DNA of 64,000 bases from Pontibacterium sp964228735 (GTDB taxonomy: Bacteria; Pseudomonadota; Gammaproteobacteria; Pseudomonadales; Balneatricaceae), in NCBI RefSeq assembly GCF_964228735.1, contig NZ_CAXRBQ010000146.1, forward strand, positions 1 through 64,000, in the 5' to 3' direction. Of this stretch, positions 45,582 to 53,410 are shown one piece after another. Both the position numbers and the translations under genes were made by a program. The notes under the pieces are model-generated. The model saw nothing but the letters and a program-made list of their open reading frames with translations. It made no database searches and was not told the DNA's origin. Positions within the stretch are counted from its first letter, which is position 1; each line of letters begins with the position of its first letter.

Positions 45582-46514
45582 TCAGGTGCTCTGCGCGAAG
45601 TAAGCGCGCACCTGATCGATATCTGCAAAGATCTGCTCTTTAAGCTGTTCCAGTCCATCGAACTTCTGTTCGGGACGGATAAATTCTAAAAACTCTACGC
45701 TCAGCAACTGGCCGTACAGGTGCCCTTTGAAGTCCAGCAAATGGGCTTCCAGCACCGGCTGTACGCCGTTGACGGTCGGTCGCATACCCACGTTGCAAAC
45801 CGCATGTTCATAACTGCCATCGGGCATCGCCACGCGCACGGCGTAGACGCCACGCATCGGGCACGGGAAACGGTGCATACGGATATTGGCCGTTGGCACA
45901 CCAAGCTGCCGCCCCAGTTTCTGACCATGCAGCACCCGCCCCGTCACCGTATAGCGACGGCCCAGCAGGCGCTCAGCCAGGGTAAAATCGTTCTGCTCCA
46001 GCGCTGCGCGGATACGGGTACTGGATACCCGGTCACCGTCCATCAGGAAGGTGGCGGTATTCACCACCGAGAATCCGTGACGGGCACCGCTCTCACACAG
46101 CATGTTGTAATCACCGGCCCGGTCGCAGCCGAAACGGAAATCGTCACCTACCACAAAGTGCTGTACCGCCAGCCCTTTCAGCAGCAGCTCATCAATAAAC
46201 TCTTCCGCCGACATCGACTGCAGGCGTTTATTGAAGGTCAGGCACAGTACCCGATCGATGTTTTCCGCCTTCAGCAGACGTACTTTCTCATCAAAGCGGG
46301 TCAGGCGTGGTGGTGCTTTATCACCGGCGAAAAATTCACGCGGCTGAGGCTCGAAGGTGATCGCGACCGAGGGCAGGCCCAGTTCCGCAGCCTTGGCTTT
46401 AACCTGCTCCAACACCCGGCGATGCCCCAGATGAACACCATCGAAATTACCGATGGTGGCCACGCAGCCCCGGTGTTTATCACGCAGATTGTGTAATCCT
46501 CGAATGAGTTCCAT
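45582..46514 (-). CDS. ribF: Bifunctional riboflavin kinase / FAD synthetase RibF
   Basis: 310 residues from ATG 46514 (MELIRGLHNLRDKHRG), which aligns with the family start; the longer frame adds 12 hydrophobic residues. N-terminal nucleotidyltransferase domain with GNFDGVHLGHRRVL and C-terminal kinase domain with PTANIRMHR and GVYAVRVAM. Makes FMN and FAD. First gene of ribF-ileS-lspA-fkpB, 23 bases before ileS. Confidence 0.95.
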   Translation of the reverse strand: MELIRGLHNLRDKHRGCVATIGNFDGVHLGHRRVLEQVKAKAAELGLPSVAITFEPQPREFFAGDKAPPRLTRFDEKVRLLKAENIDRVLCLTFNKRLQSMSAEEFIDELLLKGLAVQHFVVGDDFRFGCDRAGDYNMLCESGARHGFSVVNTATFLMDGDRVSSTRIRAALEQNDFTLAERLLGRRYTVTGRVLHGQKLGRQLGVPTANIRMHRFPCPMRGVYAVRVAMPDGSYEHAVCNVGMRPTVNGVQPVLEAHLLDFKGHLYGQLLSVEFLEFIRPEQKFDGLEQLKEQIFADIDQVRAYFAQST

Positions 46515-46616
46515 CACTACAACAGCCAAGCCCCAAAAAACAAACGGCAAATTATAGCCTAATTGTGCGCCTGCGAGTACCTATCAGACCAAGGAATTAC
46601 AAGCGCTACAGAGAGA

Positions 46617-48206
46617 TCAACCGACATTTTTCAGATGCGCGGGACGCATCCCCATCAAGACCAGTGTCAACAGGTACACGCCAGCACCACCAAACACCAG
46701 AATCGCCATGTGCCAGGCACGGTCCAGAACACCCCATTGCAGCCACTGCTGCAGATCGCCCGCCAGCCAGATCAGCAACGCAGCCATCGCCGCATTGGCC
46801 ATCAGCAAACGGAACAGCATGATATTCCAGCCCGGTTGCCACTGGAACACACCTGCCTGCAACAACCCACGCAGCAACAGGCCCGCGTTAAGGAACGCTG
46901 ACAGCGAGGTCGCAGCCGCCAGACCCACGTGCTGCAGCGGGTAGATCAACATCAGGTTGAACACCATATTGGCCACCGCCGCCTGGATACCGATTTTCAC
47001 CGGTGTTTTGGTGTCCTGGCGTGAGAAGTAACCGGTCGCCAGCACTTTGATCAGCATGAACGCCAGCACACCACAGGCATAGGCCTGTAAGCTCATCGAC
47101 GCCATCGTCACGTCACGGTCGGTCAGCGCGCCGTAGTGGAACAGGGTCACGATCATCGGCCCGGCCAGAATAAACAGCGCCACCGCGGCCGGCAGACCGA
47201 TCAGCAATACCATGCGGATCGCCCAGTCGAGCGTATGAGAGAAGTGCTCCGCCGATTTTTCTGCATGCTTACGGGACAAGCTCGGCAGAATCACCGTAGC
47301 TATGGCGATACCAAACACGCCCAGCGGCAGCTCAGCCAGACGGTCGGAGTAGTAGAGCCAGGACACACTGCCGGTCTGCAGGAACGATGCCAGCACCGTA
47401 TCCAGCAGCAGGTTGATCTGGGTAACCGATACACCAAACAGCGCCGGCAGCATCAGCTTCAGAATCCGGCGCACCCCCTCATCGGTACGATCAACAACCG
47501 GACAGGGCAACAGACGCAAGCGCATCAGGAACGGCAACTGGAATACCAGCTGCACCACACCGGCAATCATCACCCCCCAGGCCAGCGCCAGGATCGGTGG
47601 ATCAAACAGTGGCGAAAGGAAGATCGCCGAACTGATCAGGGTAACGTTGAGCAGCACTGGAGTAAACGCGGGCACTGCAAAACGCTCGTAACTGTTGAGG
47701 ATCGCCCCGGCAAAAGCGGTCAGCGAGATCAACAACAGGTATGGGAAAGTGATGCGCAGCATCTCGGCGGCCAGATCAAACTTTTCACCCCCGGCCATAT
47801 AAAATCCAGGCGCAAACAGTGCGGTCAGCAGTGGCGCCCCCAACATAGCAATGACCGTTACGGTGATCAGGGTCGCACCCAGTGTACCCGCCACCCGGTC
47901 AACCAGCCCTTTCACCGCGGCATAATCCCGCTGGCTACGATATTCGGACAATACCGGCACAAAGGCCTGTGAAAACGCCCCTTCGGCAAACAGACGACGT
48001 AGAAAGTTAGGAATTTTGAAGGCCACAAAAAAAGCATCAGCACTGCCGGATGCGCCAAAATAATTGGCCACCACCACATCGCGCACCAACCCCAGAATTC
48101 GGGACAGCATCGTCATGATACCCACCACACCACTGGAGCGCAGCAAACTGGATGACTTCACCTTTTTTGTATCCGCAGACGCCGGCTTTTCCTTCTGTTC
48201 GTCCAA
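46617..48206 (-). CDS. murJ: Lipid II flippase MurJ
   Basis: 529 residues, about 14 membrane segments, MATE-like fold. Conserved start of the membrane part SSLLRSSGVVGIMTMLSRILGLVRDVVVANYFG and FFVAFKIPNFLRRLFAEGAFSQAFVPVLSEY. Moves lipid II to the periplasmic face for cell-wall synthesis. A polar 20-residue N-terminal tail precedes the first helix. Separate from ribF by 102 bases; divergent from rpsT, as in many gammaproteobacteria. Confidence 0.95.
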   Translation of the reverse strand: MDEQKEKPASADTKKVKSSSLLRSSGVVGIMTMLSRILGLVRDVVVANYFGASGSADAFFVAFKIPNFLRRLFAEGAFSQAFVPVLSEYRSQRDYAAVKGLVDRVAGTLGATLITVTVIAMLGAPLLTALFAPGFYMAGGEKFDLAAEMLRITFPYLLLISLTAFAGAILNSYERFAVPAFTPVLLNVTLISSAIFLSPLFDPPILALAWGVMIAGVVQLVFQLPFLMRLRLLPCPVVDRTDEGVRRILKLMLPALFGVSVTQINLLLDTVLASFLQTGSVSWLYYSDRLAELPLGVFGIAIATVILPSLSRKHAEKSAEHFSHTLDWAIRMVLLIGLPAAVALFILAGPMIVTLFHYGALTDRDVTMASMSLQAYACGVLAFMLIKVLATGYFSRQDTKTPVKIGIQAAVANMVFNLMLIYPLQHVGLAAATSLSAFLNAGLLLRGLLQAGVFQWQPGWNIMLFRLLMANAAMAALLIWLAGDLQQWLQWGVLDRAWHMAILVFGGAGVYLLTLVLMGMRPAHLKNVG

Positions 48207-48275
48207 GTATCTTTCCTCAGCGGGCTTAACTGCGGCAATAATACCCCCACCCCCTGAAAAATGCTCATCCTTTTA

Positions 48276-48304
48276 TTGACACTGTCCTTACAAATGTGAA
48301 TAAT
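48276..48304 (+). promoter_or_regulatory. Sigma-70 promoter of rpsT
   Basis: TTGACA (48276-48281), 17-base spacer, AATAAT (48299-48304). The -35 is perfect and the -10 has five of six consensus bases. Start of rpsT follows 80 bases later. Confidence 0.75.
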
Positions 48305-48383
48305 CTCGCCTCTCAATTTTTGGCGCCTGCATCTCGGGTGCCGAGTTGTATTTTTAACCAGATAACGTTTAAGGAGTCGGACT

Positions 48384-48647
48384 GTGGCAAATTCCGCAGG
48401 ATCTCGTAAACGCGCTCGCCAGGCGGAAAAGCGTCGCCAGCACAACGCTAGCCTGCGCTCCATGGTGCGTACCTACATCAAGAAAGTTGTTGCTGCTATC
48501 GATGCAGGCGACCAGGCAGCTGCTAACGAAGCACTGAAAACTGCTCGCCCAATCATGGACAGCTCTGTGAACAAAGGCATCTTCAGCAAAGCTAAGATCG
48601 CCCGCACTAAGAGCCGCCTGAACGCGCGCATCAAAGCACTGGCTTAA
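48384..48647 (+). CDS. rpsT: 30S ribosomal protein S20
   Basis: 87 residues, basic and helical: MANSAGSRKRARQAEKRRQH, VRTYIKKVVAAIDAGDQAAA, KNKARTKSRLN-type C-terminus (KIARTKSRLNARIKALA). It binds 16S rRNA early in 30S assembly. AAGGAG upstream of a GTG start (48384). E. coli rpsT starts at UUG and represses its own translation, so the non-ATG start here may serve the same purpose. Confidence 0.96.
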   Translation: MANSAGSRKRARQAEKRRQHNASLRSMVRTYIKKVVAAIDAGDQAAANEALKTARPIMDSSVNKGIFSKAKIARTKSRLNARIKALA

Positions 48648-48664
48648 TTGCCCAATGCTTTCTT

Positions 48665-48692
48665 AAAAAAACCGGCCTTTGCCGGTTTTTTT
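48665..48692 (+). terminator. Terminator of rpsT
   Basis: AAACCGGC / GCCGGTTT stem with a short loop, preceded by A and followed by seven T, 17 bases past the rpsT stop. Confidence 0.93.
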
Positions 48693-48941
48693 GTGCCTGT
48701 TTTTTGCCTGCACACCTCTCTGCCGACCTTCACCACCCGGCACATCAATCCATCCAGTTCTTTTGCAGCTCCTTCGCCAATTCTGACAGCCAACTGTCAG
48801 ATCTGACCTACACCTGCGTTTATTAAAACACTACAACTTGCCGCAGGCCCCGCAAAACCTGGTGATATATCAATATTCGATTAAGGCATAAATCCTGCAT
48901 TAATCCTCCTTTTATCCATAAACCACACAGGAGGAAACCTT
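48693..48941 (+). promoter_or_regulatory. Upstream region of the SQR-like gene
   Basis: 249 bases with no gene. It holds an inverted repeat CTGACAG-CCAA-CTGTCAG (48783-48800) and a perfect 10-bp palindrome TGATATATCA (48863-48872) about 70 bases before the start. Either could be an operator. The ribosome site AGGAGGAAA directly precedes the gene. Confidence 0.4.
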
Positions 48942-50255
48942 ATGACCCTAAACCGACGCACCTTTCTGATGGGCGGAGCCGCCCTGGGCGCCGCGTCTCT
49001 GGCCGGGTTTGCTCAGTGGGAGATGAGCAAACAGGACACCAATGCACGCATCCTCATCGCCGGTGGCGGCGCAGCCGGTATCAGCATCGCCAACAGACTG
49101 CAGCACCATCTGAACGGCGCCCGCATCACAGTGGTCGATGCCCGCCCCTACCACTGGTACCAACCAGGGCAGACCCTGCTGCTGGCTGGCGCCTATAAAA
49201 CCCTGGACGACGTCGTCTCCGACAATAGCAGCTACCTGAGCGGCGACACCCGCTGGATTCAGGATGAGATTGCCGAGTTCCAGCCCGACAACAACCGCGC
49301 CCTGACCAAATCCAGTGAAACACTGGAGTACGATTACCTGATCGTTGCCACCGGCCTGGAGCTGCGCTACGACCTGATCGAAGGTATGGACACCGGCGCG
49401 ATCGGCGACAACGGTGTCACCAGCATCTACTACAGCCCACAAGCCGGTATAGCCAGCCACAAGCAGGCACTGGCGTTTGCCCAATCCGGTGGTGGAAAAG
49501 CGGTTTTCACCCGTCCTCATGGCGCCATGAAATGTGCCGGCGCACCGATGAAAGCCACCAATCTGGTTGAATACTTCACCCAACAGAGCGGCCAACGCGA
49601 CAACTTCCAGTTCGACTACTTCACCGCCGAGACTTTCCTGTTCTCCGTAAAGGCCTTTAATAACCGCCTGGACGGCATCTGGCAGGAGCGGGAGATCACC
49701 CCACACTACAGCCATACCATCAAGGCGATCGATACCGACAAGCGGGAAGTATTCTTTGCCAAAGCCGATGGCAGCACTCACAAGGAGGACTACGACTTTA
49801 TCCACGTGGTGCCGCCAATGTCCGCCGTACCGGTTGTACACAACTCCGAACTGGCCGACCAGGGTACGTACAAGGGCTACGTCGAAGTGGATAAACACAC
49901 CATGCAACACACCCGCTACCCGAACGTGTTTGGCCTCGGCGACACCGTTGGCACACCGATTGGCAAAACCGCCGCCTCCGTCAAATCCCAGCTACCGGTG
50001 GTTGCTGAAAACATCACCGCGCTGATTGCCGGTAAAACACCACAGGCCAAGTGGAACGGCTACACCTCCTGCCCGATGATCCTGGATACCAGCCACGCCA
50101 TGCTGTGGGAGTTCGACTACGGCATGAAGCCGATGACCGCGTTGCCGCTGCAGGTGGTAGACCCACTGGAGAAAAGCAAGGTCGCCTGGGTGATGGAAAA
50201 GTCCCTGATCCGCCCGGTTTATGACGTGATGCTGGAAGGTTTCACCCCGGTATAA
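48942..50255 (+). CDS. Tat-exported sulfide:quinone reductase-like flavoprotein
   Basis: 437 residues. Twin-arginine signal NRRTFLMGGAALGAASLAGF, then FAD fold ILIAGGGAAGISIANRLQHH (GGGAAG 41-46), VVDARPYHWYQPGQTLLLAG, and C-terminal NVFGLGDTVGTPIGKTAASV. Two well-spaced Cys, Cys198 in HGAMKCAGAPMKATNL and Cys377 in GYTSCPMILD, match the redox pair of sulfide:quinone reductases and related flavocytochrome c subunits. No heme motif or partner cytochrome is nearby. It is predicted to oxidise sulfide in the periplasm and reduce quinone. Lies just upstream of cydABX, whose oxidase tolerates sulfide. Exact type unassigned. Confidence 0.83.
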   Translation: MTLNRRTFLMGGAALGAASLAGFAQWEMSKQDTNARILIAGGGAAGISIANRLQHHLNGARITVVDARPYHWYQPGQTLLLAGAYKTLDDVVSDNSSYLSGDTRWIQDEIAEFQPDNNRALTKSSETLEYDYLIVATGLELRYDLIEGMDTGAIGDNGVTSIYYSPQAGIASHKQALAFAQSGGGKAVFTRPHGAMKCAGAPMKATNLVEYFTQQSGQRDNFQFDYFTAETFLFSVKAFNNRLDGIWQEREITPHYSHTIKAIDTDKREVFFAKADGSTHKEDYDFIHVVPPMSAVPVVHNSELADQGTYKGYVEVDKHTMQHTRYPNVFGLGDTVGTPIGKTAASVKSQLPVVAENITALIAGKTPQAKWNGYTSCPMILDTSHAMLWEFDYGMKPMTALPLQVVDPLEKSKVAWVMEKSLIRPVYDVMLEGFTPV

Positions 50256-50274
50256 CCCCAGCTCCAACCGCATA

Positions 50275-50311
50275 ACAATCGGCTGCGACCCGTGGCCATG
50301 CAGCCGATTGT
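50275..50311 (+). terminator. Stem-loop after the SQR-like gene
   Basis: Perfect 12-bp arms ACAATCGGCTGC (50275-50286) and GCAGCCGATTGT (50300-50311), starting 19 bases past the stop. The downstream bases CATTTCTTGTG are only partly T-rich. Its right arm touches the putative enhancer site of cydA. Confidence 0.6.
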
Positions 50312-50334
50312 CATTTCTTGTGTTAAAAATGACA
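50309..50334. promoter_or_regulatory. Candidate upstream activator site for cydABX
   Basis: Nested inverted repeats: TGTCATTT (50309-50316) with AAATGACA (50327-50334), and TTGTGT with ACACAA (50318-50337). They stand about 90-110 bases before the sigma-54 element, the usual distance for an enhancer-binding protein. Assignment to the protein encoded at 53401-54729 is inferred. Confidence 0.45.
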
Positions 50335-50420
50335 CAACCCCACCTCCTAAACACCAGCCTTTAACCCGAACCTCACCGCCAGCCCGCATATTCCTTGACC
50401 TGCAGCAACGACAGGTAGGT

Positions 50421-50436
50421 TGGCACACCCTGTGCA
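50421..50436 (+). promoter_or_regulatory. Sigma-54 (-24/-12) promoter of cydABX
   Basis: TGGCACACCCTGTGCA: the -24 GG (50422-50423) and -12 GC (50434-50435) are exactly 12 bases apart, as required for RpoN, and the flanks match YTGGCAC and TGCW. Predicted start near 50447, giving a leader of about 35 bases before cydA. A sigma-54 activator gene lies in the same cluster. Confidence 0.75.
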
Positions 50437-50481
50437 AATAGTCGCTTACTCATTCAATGAACGACTACAAGGATCAGCACT

Positions 50482-52077
50482 ATGGTCTCTGAAACCGTTG
50501 TAGAGTTGTCGCGCTGGCAGTTTGCCCTGACGGCGCTCTACCACTTCCTGTTTGTCCCGCTCACCCTGGGGCTCTCCTTTATGTTGGCCATCATGGAATC
50601 GGTATACGTGATGACCAACAAACAGGTGTACAAAGACATGACCCGCTTCTGGGGCAAGCTCTTTGGCATCAACTTCGCGCTGGGCGTAACCACCGGCCTC
50701 ACCATGGAGTTCCAGTTCGGCACCAACTGGGCCTACTACTCCCATTACGTCGGTGACATTTTTGGCGCACCGCTGGCCATCGAAGGCCTGATGGCGTTTT
50801 TCCTGGAATCCACCTTTATCGGCCTCTTCTTCTTCGGCTGGGACCGTCTGAGCAAAGTCCAACACCTGAGTGTGACCTGGCTGGTTGCGATCGGCTCCAA
50901 CTTCTCCGCGCTATGGATCCTGATCGCCAACGGCTGGATGCAGAACCCGGTTGGCGCCTACTTCAACTTTGAAACCATGCGTATGGAGATGGACAGCTTC
51001 GCCGAGGTGATCTTTAATCCGGTAGCGCAGGTGAAATTTGTCCACACCGTGTCCGCCGGTTACGTCACCGGTGCGATGTTTGTTCTGTCCATCAGCGCCT
51101 ACTACATGCTACGCGGCCGCAACATCGGTTTCGCCCGCCGCTCCTTTGCGATCGCCTCCGCCTTTGGCTTGGCATCCGTGATGTCCGTGATCATCCTCGG
51201 CGACGAAAGTGGCTATGAGGTCGGTGACGTGCAGAAAGTGAAACTGGCCGCAATCGAAGCGGAATGGGAAACCCATCCGGCGCCCGCACCGTTCACCCTG
51301 GTTGGCCTGCCCAACCAAGAGGAACAAACCACCGACTACGCAGTGCGTATACCTTACCTGCTGGGCCTGATCGCCACCCGCTCCGTAAACGAAGAGGTTA
51401 TCGGCATCAAGGATCTGATTCCGCAGGCGGTGGAACGCATCCGCAAAGGCATGGTGGCGTACGACCTGCTGCAGAAACTGCGTAACGGCGAAGACACCCC
51501 AGCCAACCGCGCAGCCTTCAGCGAAGTCAGCGACGACCTGGGTTACGGCCTGTTGCTCAAGCGCTACACCAATGATGTAGTGGACGCGACCGACGAGCAG
51601 ATCAGCGCCGCCGCACACGACACCATTCCGCAAGTGGCGCCGATGTTCTGGACCTTCCGCTTTATGGTTGCCTCCGGTGTCATCATGCTGTTCACCTTTG
51701 GCGCCGCATTCTATTACACCGCACGCCGCCGCGAACACGAAACCCGCTGGCTGCTGAAGCTGGCGTTGTTCTGCCTGCCACTGCCGTGGCTGGCCTGTGA
51801 GCTGGGCTGGTTTGTTGCCGAGTTCGGCCGCCAACCCTGGGCAATCGGTGAGATCCTGCCCACCTACGTGGCGACCTCCAGCCTCACCGAAACCGACCTG
51901 TGGCTGAGCATCTTTGGCTTTATCGGCCTCTACAGTGTCTTCCTGGTGATCGAGATGTTCCTGATGATCAAGTACGTCCGCAAAGGCCCGGCAGCCCTGG
52001 AAACCGGCCGCTACGACAACGAAACCCCGCAGGATAAAAACACCCCACTGCCACAGGGAGAACTGCAGCATGTTTGA
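50482..52077 (+). CDS. cydA: Cytochrome bd quinol oxidase subunit I
   Basis: 531 residues, nine membrane segments. Carries hemes b558, b595 and d. His21 (ALYHFLFVPLTLGLS) is the expected high-spin heme ligand; the second His is in VKFVHTVSAGYVTGAM. GRQPW motif present (AEFGRQPWAIGEILPT). The long Q-loop (about residues 250-385) marks the E. coli CydA type rather than the short-loop cyanide-insensitive CioA type. Oxidises quinol and reduces oxygen with high affinity. ATG follows AAGGAT. First of cydABX; overlaps cydB by eight bases. Confidence 0.97.
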   Translation: MVSETVVELSRWQFALTALYHFLFVPLTLGLSFMLAIMESVYVMTNKQVYKDMTRFWGKLFGINFALGVTTGLTMEFQFGTNWAYYSHYVGDIFGAPLAIEGLMAFFLESTFIGLFFFGWDRLSKVQHLSVTWLVAIGSNFSALWILIANGWMQNPVGAYFNFETMRMEMDSFAEVIFNPVAQVKFVHTVSAGYVTGAMFVLSISAYYMLRGRNIGFARRSFAIASAFGLASVMSVIILGDESGYEVGDVQKVKLAAIEAEWETHPAPAPFTLVGLPNQEEQTTDYAVRIPYLLGLIATRSVNEEVIGIKDLIPQAVERIRKGMVAYDLLQKLRNGEDTPANRAAFSEVSDDLGYGLLLKRYTNDVVDATDEQISAAAHDTIPQVAPMFWTFRFMVASGVIMLFTFGAAFYYTARRREHETRWLLKLALFCLPLPWLACELGWFVAEFGRQPWAIGEILPTYVATSSLTETDLWLSIFGFIGLYSVFLVIEMFLMIKYVRKGPAALETGRYDNETPQDKNTPLPQGELQHV

Positions 52078-53206
52078 TTACGAAACACTTCGCCTGATCT
52101 GGTGGCTGCTGGTTGGCGTGCTGCTGATCGGTTTCGCCATCACCGATGGTTTTGATATGGGGGCTGCGATCCTGCTGCCCCTGGTCGGCAAAACCGACAC
52201 CGAACGCCGCGTAGTGATCAACACCCTCGGTCCGCACTGGGACGGGAACCAAGTCTGGTTTATTACCGCCGGTGGCGCCATCTTTGCGGCATGGCCGCTG
52301 GTGTACGCCACCGCCTTCTCCGGCTTTTACTGGGCGATGCTACTGGTACTGTTTGCCCTGTTCTTCCGTCCGGTGGGTTTTGAGTACCGCAGCAAAATGC
52401 CCAGCACCCGCTGGCGCAACAACTGGGACCTGGGCCTCTGCTTTGGTTCCTTCGTACCCGCGCTGGTGTTTGGTGTCGCCTTCGGCAACCTGTTCCTCGG
52501 CGTACCCTTCCAGTTCGACGAGCTCACCCGCCCAACCTACACCGGTTCGTTCTGGGCGCTGCTCAATCCGTTTGCCCTGATCTGCGGCCTGACCTCTGTG
52601 GCAATGCTGGCCCTGCAGGGCGCGATCTGGTTGCAGATGCGTGCGGGCGGCGCCGTAACGGCGCGCGCACAGACCTATGCCACCCTGCTCGGTCCTGCTG
52701 TGAGCGGCCTACTGGTGATCGCGGGTATCTGGCTGATACTGGGTATCGAAGGCTACGAGATCAGCAGCGCGGTGAGCGGTGATGCGGCCTCCAACCCGCT
52801 GAGCAAATCCGTGGTTCGCAGCGACAGCTGGTTTGGCAACTTTGCCCGCTACCCACTGCTCTGGTTACTGCCGGTCAGTGCTGTACTGCTGCCCTTCCTG
52901 GCCAGCCGCTTGGCAGCAGCCAACAAAGGTGGATTCGCCTTCCTGTTCAGCTCACTGAGCATCAGCGCGATCATCCTGCTGGCAGGCACCACGCTATTCC
53001 CATTTGTAATGCCGTCATCCAGCGATCTGGCAAGCAGCCTCACGCTGTGGGATGCCACCTCCAGCCAGCTGACCCTGGAAATCATGCTCTGGGTTGCAGT
53101 GTTCTTCGTCCCGATCATTCTCGGCTACACCACCTGGAGCTACTACAAGATGTGGCGCCGGATCGAACCGGAGTTTATCGAACAGAACAGCGTTTCCAAT
53201 TACTGA
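52070..53206 (+). CDS. cydB: Cytochrome bd quinol oxidase subunit II
   Basis: 378 residues, about eight membrane segments, opening MFDYETLRLIWWLLVGVLLI with GFAITDGFDMGAAILLP, the CydB hallmark. RRVVINTLGPHWDGNQVWFITAGGA follows. Structural subunit that pairs with CydA. Coupled to cydA by overlap and followed 15 bases later by cydX. Confidence 0.97.
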   Translation: MFDYETLRLIWWLLVGVLLIGFAITDGFDMGAAILLPLVGKTDTERRVVINTLGPHWDGNQVWFITAGGAIFAAWPLVYATAFSGFYWAMLLVLFALFFRPVGFEYRSKMPSTRWRNNWDLGLCFGSFVPALVFGVAFGNLFLGVPFQFDELTRPTYTGSFWALLNPFALICGLTSVAMLALQGAIWLQMRAGGAVTARAQTYATLLGPAVSGLLVIAGIWLILGIEGYEISSAVSGDAASNPLSKSVVRSDSWFGNFARYPLLWLLPVSAVLLPFLASRLAAANKGGFAFLFSSLSISAIILLAGTTLFPFVMPSSSDLASSLTLWDATSSQLTLEIMLWVAVFFVPIILGYTTWSYYKMWRRIEPEFIEQNSVSNY

Positions 53207-53221
53207 TCAGGAGAGAAATCG

Positions 53222-53368
53222 ATGTGGTACTTTGCCTGGATTCTGGGTGTGCTGCTGGCCTGCAGCTTCGGCATCATCAACGCCATGTGGCTGGAGAACC
53301 AGCTTGAAGACAAGCACAGCCATGACTACGACTCCGGCCCCAAAGCCGGTAACCGGAAGCAGGTTTGA
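53222..53368 (+). CDS. cydX: Cytochrome bd small subunit CydX
   Basis: 48 residues beginning MWYFAWILGVLLACSFGIIN, nearly the same as E. coli CydX (YbgT) in the membrane helix, then MWLENQLEDK and a polar tail. CydX stabilises the hemes of the oxidase and is needed for activity. GGAGAG lies before the ATG, 15 bases after cydB. The polar tail is longer than in E. coli (37 residues). Confidence 0.95.
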   Translation: MWYFAWILGVLLACSFGIINAMWLENQLEDKHSHDYDSGPKAGNRKQV

Positions 53369-53387
53369 ACCTGCCCCACGTTCAACC

Positions 53388-53410
53388 GGACGCCTGTGAA
53401 TCAGGCGTCC
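53388..53410. terminator. Stem-loop between convergent cydX and the sigma-54 activator gene
   Basis: GGACGCCTG / CAGGCGTCC, nine perfect base pairs with a five-base loop, overlapping the activator stop codon. No T tract, so it may be a weak or factor-assisted terminator for both genes. Confidence 0.5.

Noticed and set aside
43711..45603. Long open frame (630 codons) on the plus strand opposite ileS
   Set aside because: It is the antisense shadow of ileS, which has all synthetase motifs. The antisense translation is rich in His, Gln and Arg and shows no domain.
50395..50408. Fnr/Anr-like site TTGACCTGCAGCAA upstream of cydA
   Set aside because: Two of the ten key bases differ from TTGAT-N4-ATCAA, and it lies only 12 bases before the sigma-54 element. 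Too weak to call, though Fnr-type input remains possible.
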